Shown in pieces: positions 28,378-36,880 of a DNA stretch of 64,000 nt. The position numbers were made by a program, and so were the translations under genes. Under the pieces are notes generated by a model that searched no databases, had not been told where the DNA came from, and was given only the letters and a program-made list of their open reading frames with translations. Position 1 is the first letter of the stretch. Each line of letters begins with the position of its first letter. This DNA comes from Castellaniella denitrificans (GTDB lineage: Bacteria > Pseudomonadota > Gammaproteobacteria > Burkholderiales > Burkholderiaceae_B): contig NZ_JBHSEZ010000008.1 in assembly GCF_042653765.1 (NCBI RefSeq), forward strand, positions 1-64,000, written 5' to 3'.

Positions 28378-29222
28378 ACGGCATCCTCCCCCAATTCTCG
28401 CCCGGCGCGTTCCTGACCCCGGCGGTGGACTGGCTGAATACCCACTGGCATCCGTTCTTCGCCTTCGTCAGCGGCGTCATCCAGATCGTCCTGGACGGCG
28501 TCACGGCGCTGCTGCTGATCCTGCCGCCGTGGGGCCTGATCCTCGCGGCCGCCGGGCTGGCCCTGTGGGCACTGGGCCGGCGCCCGGCCGCCGTCACGGT
28601 CCTCGCGCTGGGCTTCTGCTGGGGCGTCGGCCTGTGGCAAGAAGCCATCCAGACGATCACCCTCGTCTCGGTGGCCGTCGCCCTGTCGGTCACGATCGCC
28701 TTTCCGCTGGGCGTGCTGGCATCCCGCCATCCGCGCCTCGCGGCCGTCCTGCGCCCCATCCTGGACATCATGCAGACCGTGCCGCCCTGGGTGTACCTGA
28801 TCCCGGCCGTCATCCTCTTCAGCCTGGGCAGCGTCCCGGCCATCATCGCCACCATCGTCTACGGCATCCCGCCGATGCTGCGGCTGACCACGCTGGCGTT
28901 CAACCAGATCCCGAAGGATCTGCTGGAACTGGGCCAGGCGCTGGGCGCGCCGCCGCGCACCGTGCTGTTCAAGATCGAAGTCCCGGCCGCCATGCCCACG
29001 CTGCTGGTCGGGCTGAACCAGTGCATCCTGCTGTCGCTGGCGATGGTGGTGCTGGCCGGCCTGGTCGGATCGGGCGGCCTGGGGGCCGAAGTCACCCGCG
29101 GCCTGACGCGGATGGAGATGGGCCTGGGGCTGCGCGCCGGCCTGGCCATCGTCGCGGTGGCGCTGCTGCTGGACCGGCTGTCCAAGGCGGCGCTCGGCGG
29201 CGACGCGAGGAAGAAGGCCTAG
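28374..29222 (+). CDS. Betaine-type ABC transporter permease 2 (ProW family)
   Basis: A 282-aa permease, the last gene of the operon, with the same core as its neighbour: ILDIMQTVPPWVYLIPAVIL, the loop DLLELGQALGAPPRTVLFKI and LSLAMVVLAGLVGSGGLGAE. The start ATG overlaps the stop of permease 1 and is preceded by GAAGGAGAAAGGC, a strong ribosome site. The two permeases probably form a heterodimeric channel. The long antisense-free open frame upstream of this start overlaps the other transporter genes and is not coding. Confidence 0.9.
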   Translation: MNGILPQFSPGAFLTPAVDWLNTHWHPFFAFVSGVIQIVLDGVTALLLILPPWGLILAAAGLALWALGRRPAAVTVLALGFCWGVGLWQEAIQTITLVSVAVALSVTIAFPLGVLASRHPRLAAVLRPILDIMQTVPPWVYLIPAVILFSLGSVPAIIATIVYGIPPMLRLTTLAFNQIPKDLLELGQALGAPPRTVLFKIEVPAAMPTLLVGLNQCILLSLAMVVLAGLVGSGGLGAEVTRGLTRMEMGLGLRAGLAIVAVALLLDRLSKAALGGDARKKA

Positions 29223-29272
29223 GAGCGGCCGGAGCGCGCCGGCGCCCGGGCCGCCCCGGACGGCCGACGTCT

Positions 29273-29386
29273 ACCGCGAATCCACGCGTCGGGATCGAGG
29301 TCCTGCAGGACCCGGAATGCCTGGAGCCGATGCGCCGCTTCATCGCCGGGCACCCGCGCCTCTGGAACGAGGACATCGGGGTCTGA
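29273..29386 (+). pseudogene. Possible 3' remnant of an unidentified gene
   Basis: The frame ending with the TGA at 29384-29386 reads IEVLQDPECLEPMRRFIAGH and then PRLWNEDIGV. Over its last 30 codons (29294-29383) 29 end in G or C and residue composition looks protein-like, unlike spacer. There is no start codon with a ribosome site nearby; only an internal ATG giving 18 residues. It may be the tail of a gene whose body was deleted between the transporter operon and norB. I do not recognise the family. Confidence 0.35.
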
Positions 29387-29400
29387 AGGACGCGCACATG

Positions 29401-29427
29401 AAAAAGCCCGCCTCTTCCGAGGCGGGC
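29401..29427 (-). terminator. Rho-independent terminator of norB
   Basis: Read on the minus strand: GCCCGCCTC-GGAA-GAGGCGGGC followed by TTTTT. A 9-bp GC stem with a GGAA loop and T tract lies 47 bp after the norB stop. Confidence 0.9.
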
Positions 29428-29473
29428 CGGCCGGGGGCCCGTTTCGGGCGCCCCTTTTGCAAGATGAAGCCGT

Positions 29474-31753
29474 TTACGTCCGCTGCGCGGCCAGGCCGGC
29501 GTCGGCGGCCGGCGCGGCCGCCTTGCCGTCGAACAGGGCGGTCACGACCTGCCACATCACGCCCAGGCCGCCGACGATGAACACCACGTCGCCGAAGGTG
29601 CGGGTCCAGCGCAGGGTCTGCAGGATGTCCTGCTGCATGAAGGTCTCGCTGCGGGCCCACCAGGTGCCCACGCTGACGCTGGCGTGGAACTGCATCAGGC
29701 CGATGGGCAGCAGGCTCAGGGTGATCATCATCACCAGGCCGATGTTCATGCACCAGAACGACGTCTTCATGAGGCTGTCGTTGAAGCGCATGTTCGGACG
29801 CACGTAGCGCAGCACGAACAGGGTGAAGCCCAGGGCCAGGAAGCCATACACGCCGAACAGGGCCGCGTGCGCGTGCACCGCCGTGGTGTTCAGGCCCTGC
29901 ACGTAGTAGAGCGAGATCGGCGGGTTGACCATGAAGCCGAACACCCCGGCGCCGAGCATGTTCCAGAACGCCACGGCGACGAAGAACTTCAGCGGCCAGT
30001 GCAGGTTTTCCATCCACGGCGCGCGTTCCTTCAAGCGCCAGTTTTCCCAGGCTTCGTAGCCCAGCACGACCAGCGGCACCACTTCCAGGGCGCTGAACGA
30101 GGCGCCGATGGCCATGATGGGGGTGGTGGTGCCGGAGAAGTACAGGTGGTGCATGGTGCCCGGCGTGCCGCCCAGCATGAACAGCACGGCCGAGCTCAGG
30201 CTGGCGATCGTGGCGCCGCGCTTGGACACCAGGCCCATGGTCGAGAAGATGAAGGCCAGCGCCGTAGTGGCGAACACTTCGAAGAAGCCTTCGACCCACA
30301 GGTGGACCACCCACCAGCGCCAGTATTCCATGATGGTGATGTTGGTCTTCTCACCGTAGGCCAGGCCGGCGCCATAGAACAGGCCGATGCAGATCACCGA
30401 GGCGCTGAACAGGGCCAGCAGGTTCTTGTCGCCCTTCTGCTTGAGCGCCGGCACGATGCCGCGCAGCATCAGGACCAGCCAGAACACGATGCCCAGGAAC
30501 TTGCCGATCTGCCACAGGCGGCCGAGCTCGACGTATTCATAGCCCTGATGGCCCAGGAAGAAGCTCCATTCGGCCGGGATCAGGTGGGCGATGGCGGCGA
30601 AGTTGCCGGTGAACGAACCCACGACCACCAGGATCAGCGCCCAGAACAGGACGTCCACGCCGAGCTTCTGGTACTTGGGGTCCTTGCCGCCGTTGAGGAT
30701 CGGCACCAGGAACAGGCCGGCGGCCAGGAAGCCCGTGGCGATCCAGAACAGGGCGGCCTGGATGTGCCAGGTGCGCACCAGCGAATACGGCAGCCATTGC
30801 GACACGTTGATGCCGTAGAAGGTCTGGCCTTCGACCGTATAGTGCGCGGTGAAGCCGCCGATGAAGATCTGCGCGACGAACAGGGCCACGACCAGGAACA
30901 GGTACTTGCCCAGGCCGCGCTGCGAGGCCGTCAGCGGGATCTGCAGGATCGGATCGCGCGCCGGCGCGGGGCCGTCGTCGTGCTCCTTGCGCGTGAACGC
31001 CCAGGCCCAGACCAGCAGGCCCACGCCCGCGATCAGGATGATCACGCTCATGATGGACCAGATGACGTTTTCCGCCGTCGGCACGTTGTCGATCAGCGGC
31101 TCGTGCGGCCAGTTGTTGGTGTAGGTGGCGACGCTGTCGGGCCGGTCGGTCGCGGCGGCCCAGGCGGTCCAGAAGAAGAAGTCCGCCAGGCGGGCGCGGG
31201 CTTCCGGCGACGGCAGCGTGCCTTCCTTCATGGCGAAGTGCCTGCGCGACTCGTGCATGGAGGCGTCGTCGCCGAACAGCTTGTCGTAGTAGGCGGCCGT
31301 CTGGGCGATCGCCTGGGCGCGCCGGTCGGACACCGTGACGACACCCGTGGCGGCGTCATAGGTGTTCTTGCGGTACTCTTCCTTCAGGCGGCGCTGCAGC
31401 GAAGCCTGGGCGTCCGCGTCCAGCTGGGAAAATTTCATCCCGTACTGTTCCTGCGCGGCCAGGTCGAGCCAGGCCGTCAGTTCGCGGTGCAGCCAGTCGG
31501 CGGTCCAGTCCGGCGCCTGGTAGGCGCCGTGCCCCAGGATCGAACCGACCGTCATCCCGCCCGCCGACTGCCAGGCGCTCTGGCCGTCCAGGATCTGGGT
31601 CCCGGTCGTCACGACCTTGCCATCGGTGGTGACCACCTGCGCCGGAATGGGGGGGGCGTGGTGATAGACTTCCTTGCCCATCCACCCCAGGACGGCGAAT
31701 GCCACCAAAAGGACGCCGATCAGCGTCCACCATAACTTCTTGTACTCACCCAT
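29474..31753 (-). CDS. norB: Quinol-dependent nitric oxide reductase NorB (qNOR)
   Basis: Single-subunit inner-membrane enzyme that reduces 2 NO to N2O with electrons from quinol. It is 759 aa, about 14 helices, with the extra N-terminal domain typical of qNOR (ILGHGAYQAPDWTADWLHRE). Haem and non-haem iron ligands sit in LVRTWHIQAALFWIATG, WWVVHLWVEGFFEVFATT, GTPGTMHHLYFSGTTTP and VHAHAALFGVYGFLALG. The start is MGEYKKLWW, preceded by AAGGAG; upstream in-frame codons are not conserved. It is expressed from a sigma-54 promoter under NorR, divergent from norR. Confidence 0.97.
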   Translation of the reverse strand: MGEYKKLWWTLIGVLLVAFAVLGWMGKEVYHHAPPIPAQVVTTDGKVVTTGTQILDGQSAWQSAGGMTVGSILGHGAYQAPDWTADWLHRELTAWLDLAAQEQYGMKFSQLDADAQASLQRRLKEEYRKNTYDAATGVVTVSDRRAQAIAQTAAYYDKLFGDDASMHESRRHFAMKEGTLPSPEARARLADFFFWTAWAAATDRPDSVATYTNNWPHEPLIDNVPTAENVIWSIMSVIILIAGVGLLVWAWAFTRKEHDDGPAPARDPILQIPLTASQRGLGKYLFLVVALFVAQIFIGGFTAHYTVEGQTFYGINVSQWLPYSLVRTWHIQAALFWIATGFLAAGLFLVPILNGGKDPKYQKLGVDVLFWALILVVVGSFTGNFAAIAHLIPAEWSFFLGHQGYEYVELGRLWQIGKFLGIVFWLVLMLRGIVPALKQKGDKNLLALFSASVICIGLFYGAGLAYGEKTNITIMEYWRWWVVHLWVEGFFEVFATTALAFIFSTMGLVSKRGATIASLSSAVLFMLGGTPGTMHHLYFSGTTTPIMAIGASFSALEVVPLVVLGYEAWENWRLKERAPWMENLHWPLKFFVAVAFWNMLGAGVFGFMVNPPISLYYVQGLNTTAVHAHAALFGVYGFLALGFTLFVLRYVRPNMRFNDSLMKTSFWCMNIGLVMMITLSLLPIGLMQFHASVSVGTWWARSETFMQQDILQTLRWTRTFGDVVFIVGGLGVMWQVVTALFDGKAAAPAADAGLAAQRT

Positions 31754-31833
31754 TCTGCGCTCCTTCTGCAGCCGCGAGAGGTTCCGGATACGGCGCCCGG
31801 TCGGCGCCACGTGGTTTGCTTCATCTTTCATGT

Positions 31834-31849
31834 AGCAATAAGCGTGCCA
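31834..31849 (-). promoter_or_regulatory. Sigma-54 promoter of norB
   Basis: On the minus strand TGGCACG-CTTA-TTGCT matches the -24/-12 consensus fully. The expected start near 31823 gives a leader of about 70 nt before norB. Confidence 0.92.
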
Positions 31850-31889
31850 ACTCCATCACCTAGGGAAACTACTGACGCAGATCAAAAGC

Positions 31890-31946
31890 GGTATTTTTTA
31901 CCCTTTTAAACAGGGTGGAAAATACCTTTAGATGGTATAAAGCACC
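31890..31946. promoter_or_regulatory. Three NorR enhancer boxes (GGT-N7-ACC)
   Basis: The boxes are GGTATTTTTTACC (31890-31902), GGTGGAAAATACC (31914-31926) and GGTATAAAGCACC (31934-31946). Each matches the GT-N7-AC core recognised by NorR, and three such sites upstream of a sigma-54 promoter is the E. coli norVW arrangement. Centres are 24 and 20 bp apart. The third box ends 3 nt before the norR start codon, so NorR binding probably also limits its own expression. Confidence 0.9.
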
Positions 31947-31949
31947 CTC

Positions 31950-33530
31950 ATGGAAACCACGCTGCTCAACGACCTGTCCGCCGACCTGCCCGATGGCGTG
32001 CGCCTGCAGCGCGCCGCCACGGCCATCCGCGAGGCCTTCGCCTGCGACGCCGTCGGCCTGCTGATGCTGGACGCGGCCGACACCCTGCACCTGGTCGCCG
32101 CCGCCGGCCTGGCCCACGAGGCCCTGGGGCGGCGCTTCGTCGTCGCCCAGCATCCGCGCTTCGCCACCATCCTGTCGCGCCGGGAACCCACCTGGTTCGA
32201 TCCCGAAAGCGTGCTGCCCGATCCCTACGACGGCCTGCTCGACGACCGCAAGGGTTCGCCGCTGCCGGTACACGACTGCATGGGCATGACGCTGTACCGC
32301 CAGGACCGCCCCTGGGGCATCATGACCCTGGACGCGCTGACGACCGGCGCCTTCGACGAGGCCGCGCGCGCGCGGCTGCTGCGGCTCGGCCTGATCCTGC
32401 AGGCGGCCGTGCGGGTCACCGACCTGGAACGAGAGAACCGCCAGCTGCGCCAGCTGGGCAGCACCCAGCAGGGGCTGGAGCGCATCGGCGAGGCCACCGA
32501 GATCCTGGGGCACAGCGAGGCCATCCAGTCGCTGCTGCACGAGCTGGACCTGGTGGCCGACTCGGACCTGCCCATCCTGCTGCTGGGCGAGACCGGCGTG
32601 GGCAAGGACCTGTTCGCCCGCCGCCTGCACCGGCGCTCGCGCCGCAGCCAGCAGCCCATGATCCAGGTGAACTGCGCGGCGCTGCCCGAATCCCTGGCCG
32701 AAAGCGAGCTCTTCGGCCACGTGAAGGGCGCCTTTTCCGGGGCGACGTCCGACCGCCCCGGGCGCTTCGAAGCCGCCCAGGGCGGCACCCTGTTCCTGGA
32801 CGAGGTCGGCGAACTGCCGCTCAGCCTGCAGGCCAAGCTGCTGCGCGTGCTGCAGAACGGCGAGATCCAGCGGCTGGGCACGGACCAGGTCATCAAGACC
32901 GACGTGCGCATCATCGCCGCCACCAACCGCGACCTGAAGGCCAACACCCAGGCGGGGCTGTTCCGCACCGACCTGTACCACCGGCTCTCGGTCTACCCCA
33001 TCCCGATCCCGCCGCTGCGCGAGCGCGACCGCGACGTCCTGATCCTGGCCGGCCATTTCCTGGAATTCAGCCGCGCGCGCCTGGGGCTGCGCGGCGTGCG
33101 CCTGTCCTACGAGGCCGAGCGCGCCCTGCGCCAGTACCCCTGGCCCGGCAACGTCCGCGAGCTGGAGCACGTCATCAGCCGCGCGGCGCTGAAGATGCTC
33201 AGCCGCGGCGCTTCGCGCGACCAGGTGCTGACCATCGGCCCGGAACTGCTGGACCTGGACATCCCTCCGCCCGAACCGCCCGCGGACGCCCCGGCGCGGG
33301 CCCTCGCCGCCGGCGACCCCGCGCCGGCGGCCGAGTCCGCGTCCGCCCAGGCCATTCCGCCGCTGCGCGACAGCGTCGAGGCCTGCCAGCGCCGCGCCAT
33401 CGGCGAGGCCCTGGCCGCCACCCGCGGCAACTGGGCCCAGGCCGCGCGCGCGCTGGGGCTGGATCCCAGCAACCTGCACAAGCTCGCCCGCCGCCTGGGC
33501 ATGAAGCACGAGCCCGGCACCCTGTCCTGA
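31950..33530 (+). CDS. norR: Nitric oxide-responsive sigma-54 activator NorR
   Basis: A 526-aa enhancer-binding protein that senses NO at a non-haem iron and activates norB. The N-terminal GAF domain keeps the iron-site region of E. coli NorR (GRRFVVAQHPR, LPDPYDGL). The AAA+ domain has Walker A GETGVGKD, ESELFGHVKGAFSGA, Walker B GTLFLDEVGELPL and the arginine-finger region. The C-terminal Fis-type helix-turn-helix is NWAQAARALGLDPSNLHKLA. The sigma-54 contact loop is GAFSGA (260-265) rather than GAFTGA, a conservative Thr to Ser change at residue 263. Divergent from norB. Confidence 0.96.
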   Translation: METTLLNDLSADLPDGVRLQRAATAIREAFACDAVGLLMLDAADTLHLVAAAGLAHEALGRRFVVAQHPRFATILSRREPTWFDPESVLPDPYDGLLDDRKGSPLPVHDCMGMTLYRQDRPWGIMTLDALTTGAFDEAARARLLRLGLILQAAVRVTDLERENRQLRQLGSTQQGLERIGEATEILGHSEAIQSLLHELDLVADSDLPILLLGETGVGKDLFARRLHRRSRRSQQPMIQVNCAALPESLAESELFGHVKGAFSGATSDRPGRFEAAQGGTLFLDEVGELPLSLQAKLLRVLQNGEIQRLGTDQVIKTDVRIIAATNRDLKANTQAGLFRTDLYHRLSVYPIPIPPLRERDRDVLILAGHFLEFSRARLGLRGVRLSYEAERALRQYPWPGNVRELEHVISRAALKMLSRGASRDQVLTIGPELLDLDIPPPEPPADAPARALAAGDPAPAAESASAQAIPPLRDSVEACQRRAIGEALAATRGNWAQAARALGLDPSNLHKLARRLGMKHEPGTLS

Positions 33531-33571
33531 ACCGATTCCGGCCGCCGCGCGCCGTCGCCGCGCCGGAACTA

Positions 33572-33600
33572 TTCCGCATCGCCGCGCCTCCAACTACAAT
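33572..33600 (+). promoter_or_regulatory. Putative promoter of the YddA-like ABC transporter gene
   Basis: TTCCGC (33572-33577) and TACAAT (33595-33600) are 17 bp apart, giving a start about 55 nt before the coding region. The -35 is weak. Confidence 0.4.
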
Positions 33601-33659
33601 CCTCACGCTCGACCCGGCTCGGCGGGCGCCTCCGATCGTCCTACAAGGAACCGCACCCC

Positions 33660-35450
33660 ATGCAATGGCAAGACGTCCTGATCGAAAGCGGCCTGTGGCT
33701 GGCCAAGGCCTACGCGCTCACCCTGGTGGCCGGCGCCGTCGTCATCTGGGGCCTGACGCGCTTCACGCGCTGGGGGCGGCAGTTCCGGCGCCTGAGCGCC
33801 GGTTATTTCTCCCTGCGCCGCAGCTGGAAGCCGCTGGCCGGCGTCGCCCTGATCCTGCTGCTGACGCTCGCGGCCGTGCGCCTGGACGTGCTGTTTTCCA
33901 ATTGGTACAACACCATGTACAGCGCGCTGCAGGCGCTGGACGAGCCGGGCTTCTGGGCGGCCATGCTGCTGTTCTCGCTGCTGGCGGCCGTCCACGTGAT
34001 CCGGTCCCTGTTCGACTTCTACGTCCAGCAGGCCTTCGTCGTGCACTGGCGCGAATGGCTCAATGAGCAGCTGCTGGGCCGCTGGATGCAGGGCCAGGCC
34101 TATTACCGCTCGCAATCGCTCAGCCACCTGGCCGACAACCCGGACCAGCGGATCCAGCAGGACATCACCAACTTCGCCCAGAGCTCCATGACCCTGGCCG
34201 TGGGACTGATCAACGCGCTCGTGTCCACCATCGCCTTCACCGTGATCCTGTGGAACCTGTCCGGCCCCATGACCGTGCTGGGCTACGAGATCCCCCGGGC
34301 CATGGTGTTCCTGGTCTTCATCTACGTGTTCCTGGCCACCCTGCTGGCCATCTGGATCGGCAAGCCGCTGATCCGGCTGAATTTCCTGAACGAGAAGCTG
34401 AACGCCGACTACCGCTACGCCCTGGTGCGCGTGCGCGAATACGCCGAAAGCATCGCCTTCTACCGCGGCGAGCGCGTCGAGGGCCGGACATTGCGCCACG
34501 GCTTCGCCCAGGTGATCGGCAACGCCTGGGACATCATCCACCGGTCCCTGAAATTCCTCGGCTTCAACTTCGTCGTGACCCAGACCGCCGTGGTCTTTCC
34601 CTTCATCCTCCAGGCGGCGCGCTTCTTCTCCAAGCAGATCAGCCTGGGCGACCTGATCCAGACCGCCCAGGCCTTCGGCCGCCTGCAGGACAACCTGTCC
34701 TTCTTCCGCAACATCTACGACAGCTTCGCCACCTACCGCGCCACGCTGGAGCGTCTGGCCGGATTCGACGACACCATCGACGCGGCCCGCGCCATGGAAC
34801 TGCCGCGCACCCACCAGGACGGCGGCCGCCTGGCGCTGCTGGGCGTGACCGTGAACCGTCCCGACGGCCACGCGCTGATCCGCGACCTGAGCCTGGAAGT
34901 CGCCCCCGGCCAGCCGCTGCTGGTGCGCGGCCCGTCGGGCTCGGGCAAGACCACGCTGCTGCGGATGATCGCCGGCATCTGGCCGCACGGATCGGGCGAG
35001 ATCATCCGCCCGGATTCCTCCGCCCTGTTCCTGGCCCAGAAGCCCTACCTGCCCCTGGGCACCCTGCGCCAGGCCCTGCACTACCCGCAGCCCGCCGACG
35101 AGGTCCCGCCCGGCCAGGACGAGGCCATCCTGGACCGCGTGCAGTTGGGCCACCTGCGCGACCGGCTCGACGTCGAGGACGACTGGAGCCGCATCCTGTC
35201 GCTGGGCGAGCAGCAGCGCCTGGCCTTCGGCCGCCTGCTGATCGCCCGGCCCCAGGCCGCGTTCCTGGACGAAGCCACGTCCGCCATGGACGAAGGCCTG
35301 GAGGACGCCATGTACCGCCTGCTGCGCGAACAGCTGCCGGAGGCCCGGATCATCAGCGTCGGCCACCGCGGCACCCTGCGCCGGCACCACGGCGTCGAGC
35401 TGACCCTGCAGGGCGAAAACGGCGGCTGGACCCTGAACCCGATCGAATGA
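33660..35450 (+). CDS. SbmA/BacA-like ABC transporter with fused ATPase (YddA type)
   Basis: A 596-aa half-transporter with an N-terminal membrane domain of the SbmA/BacA type (RLDVLFSNWYNTMYSALQAL, the loop LNADYRYALVRVREYAESIA with FYRGE) and a C-terminal ATPase domain. Walker A is GPSGSGKTT, the signature LSLGEQQRLAFGRLL and Walker B AAFLDEATSAMDEG. Such proteins work as homodimers; relatives move peptides, cobalamin or very-long-chain acyl groups. The cargo here cannot be told. It is a single gene, followed 82 bp later by sirB2. Confidence 0.88.
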   Translation: MQWQDVLIESGLWLAKAYALTLVAGAVVIWGLTRFTRWGRQFRRLSAGYFSLRRSWKPLAGVALILLLTLAAVRLDVLFSNWYNTMYSALQALDEPGFWAAMLLFSLLAAVHVIRSLFDFYVQQAFVVHWREWLNEQLLGRWMQGQAYYRSQSLSHLADNPDQRIQQDITNFAQSSMTLAVGLINALVSTIAFTVILWNLSGPMTVLGYEIPRAMVFLVFIYVFLATLLAIWIGKPLIRLNFLNEKLNADYRYALVRVREYAESIAFYRGERVEGRTLRHGFAQVIGNAWDIIHRSLKFLGFNFVVTQTAVVFPFILQAARFFSKQISLGDLIQTAQAFGRLQDNLSFFRNIYDSFATYRATLERLAGFDDTIDAARAMELPRTHQDGGRLALLGVTVNRPDGHALIRDLSLEVAPGQPLLVRGPSGSGKTTLLRMIAGIWPHGSGEIIRPDSSALFLAQKPYLPLGTLRQALHYPQPADEVPPGQDEAILDRVQLGHLRDRLDVEDDWSRILSLGEQQRLAFGRLLIARPQAAFLDEATSAMDEGLEDAMYRLLREQLPEARIISVGHRGTLRRHHGVELTLQGENGGWTLNPIE

Positions 35451-35532
35451 ACCCGCGCCGGGAGCCGGGCCATCGCCGCCCGGCGCTCCCGGGTACGGTA
35501 CACTCGCCCTGGCCGCACCCTCTCCCAATGCC

Positions 35533-35910
35533 ATGAATTACTACTTTCCCATCAAGCACCTGCACGTCACGGCCGTCAGCCTGAGCATCGTCCTGTTCCT
35601 CATCCGGGCCTACTGGTCCGTGACCGGATCCCCCCTGCTGCAGAAGCGCCTGGTGCGCATCCTGCCACACGTGATCGACACCGTGCTGCTGACCTGCGGC
35701 GTGATCCTGGCGGCCATGATCGGCCCCGAGCAGCCCTGGATCCTGACCAAGATCGTGCTGCTGATCGCCTACATCGGCGTGGGCTCGTATGCCATCAAGC
35801 GCGGCCGCACGCCCCGGGCGCGGCTGATCGCCGCCGTGTGCGCCGTGGCGATCTTCGCCTACATCGTCGGCGTGGCGCTGTCCAAGAGTCCCGCGTCCTG
35901 GTTCGCCTGA
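35533..35910 (+). CDS. SirB2-family membrane protein
   Basis: A 125-aa protein with four predicted helices (HVTAVSLSIVLFLIRAYWSV, VIDTVLLTCGVILAAMIG, WILTKIVLLIAYIGVGSYA, LIAAVCAVAIFAYIVGVAL), the SirB2 layout. SirB2 was named from an effect on Salmonella invasion-gene expression; its biochemical role is not established. Conserved histidines lie in the helices. It stands alone between the ABC transporter and a LysR gene. Confidence 0.85.
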   Translation: MNYYFPIKHLHVTAVSLSIVLFLIRAYWSVTGSPLLQKRLVRILPHVIDTVLLTCGVILAAMIGPEQPWILTKIVLLIAYIGVGSYAIKRGRTPRARLIAAVCAVAIFAYIVGVALSKSPASWFA

Positions 35911-35939
35911 TCCGGGCCCGTCCGGGGCCGGGTCGCCGT

Positions 35940-35960
35940 GATATAAATAAAACTTATATC
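35940..35960. promoter_or_regulatory. Inverted repeat upstream of the LysR gene
   Basis: GATATAA-ATAAAAC-TTATATC is a perfect 7-bp inverted repeat with a 7-nt spacer ending 20 bp before the LysR start. It contains the T-N11-A pattern common to LysR sites and is AT-rich in a GC-rich setting, so it probably holds both promoter and autoregulatory site. Confidence 0.6.
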
Positions 35961-35980
35961 CATCCGGGGACCCGACCGCC

Positions 35981-36880
35981 ATGCTCGGCCTCAGCATCCG
36001 CCAGCTCGAAGTCTTCGTCGCGGTCGCCACGGCCGGGGGCGTGCGCCAGGCCGCCGACCGGCTGCACCTGACCCAGCCCGCCGTCAGCATGGCCCTGGGC
36101 GAACTGGAGCGCCAGCTGGGCGCCGCCCTGTTCGACCGCGAGCGCGGCCGCCTGCGCCTGAACGCCCAGGGCGCGGAACAGCTGCCCCTGGCCCGCGAGA
36201 TCCTGGAACGCCTGGGCGACATGCAGCGCCGCCATCACGACGCCCGCGGCGCCCTGGAAGGCGAACTGCGCATCGGCGCCAGCAACACGGTCGGCAACTA
36301 CCTGGTGGGGGAACTTCTGGGCCCCATCGCGGCCCAACATCCCATGGTGGCCTTGCATCTGACCGTGGACAACACCCGGGACATCACCCGCATGCTGCTC
36401 GACCATGCCGTCGACATCGCCTGCGTCGAAGGCCCCGTGCACCATGCCCAGCTCGAAACCCTGCCCTGGCGCAACGACGCGCTGGTCGTCTGCGCCGCAC
36501 CGGCGCACCCCCTGGCGCAACGCGCGCGGCTGCAGCCCCGGGATTTCGCGGACGCCCGCTGGATCCTGCGCGAGCGCGGCTCGGCCACCCGCAGCCTGAC
36601 CGAACAGGCCATGACCGCCCTGCCCCCGGGACGCATCCTGCTGGAGCTGGGCCAGATCGAGGCCATCAAGCAGGCCGTGATCGCCGGCCTGGGCATCGCC
36701 TGCCTGCCCTACGCCGCCACCCTGGACGCCGTGGCGACGGGCCGGCTGCGCGTGCTGCGCACGCCATTCCTGCAGCTCGACCGCCGCCTGTCCATCGTAC
36801 TGCACCGCAGCCGCTATCGCGGCGCCCTGATCGAAGCCTTCCTGCAATCCCTGGAGATCGGATCCCATGCCCAAGACTGA
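35981..36880 (+). CDS. LysR-family transcriptional regulator
   Basis: A 299-aa regulator with an N-terminal winged helix-turn-helix (AVATAGGVRQAADRLHLTQP, AVSMALGELERQLG) and a C-terminal periplasmic-binding-like ligand domain (GELRIGASNTVGNYLVGELL). It resembles the CysB/YeiE-like branch by eye. The 3' end overlaps the patatin gene start by 14 nt, so the regulator, patatin and ArsC-like gene form one transcript, which is unusual as LysR genes more often face their targets. Ligand unknown. Confidence 0.9.
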   Translation: MLGLSIRQLEVFVAVATAGGVRQAADRLHLTQPAVSMALGELERQLGAALFDRERGRLRLNAQGAEQLPLAREILERLGDMQRRHHDARGALEGELRIGASNTVGNYLVGELLGPIAAQHPMVALHLTVDNTRDITRMLLDHAVDIACVEGPVHHAQLETLPWRNDALVVCAAPAHPLAQRARLQPRDFADARWILRERGSATRSLTEQAMTALPPGRILLELGQIEAIKQAVIAGLGIACLPYAATLDAVATGRLRVLRTPFLQLDRRLSIVLHRSRYRGALIEAFLQSLEIGSHAQD

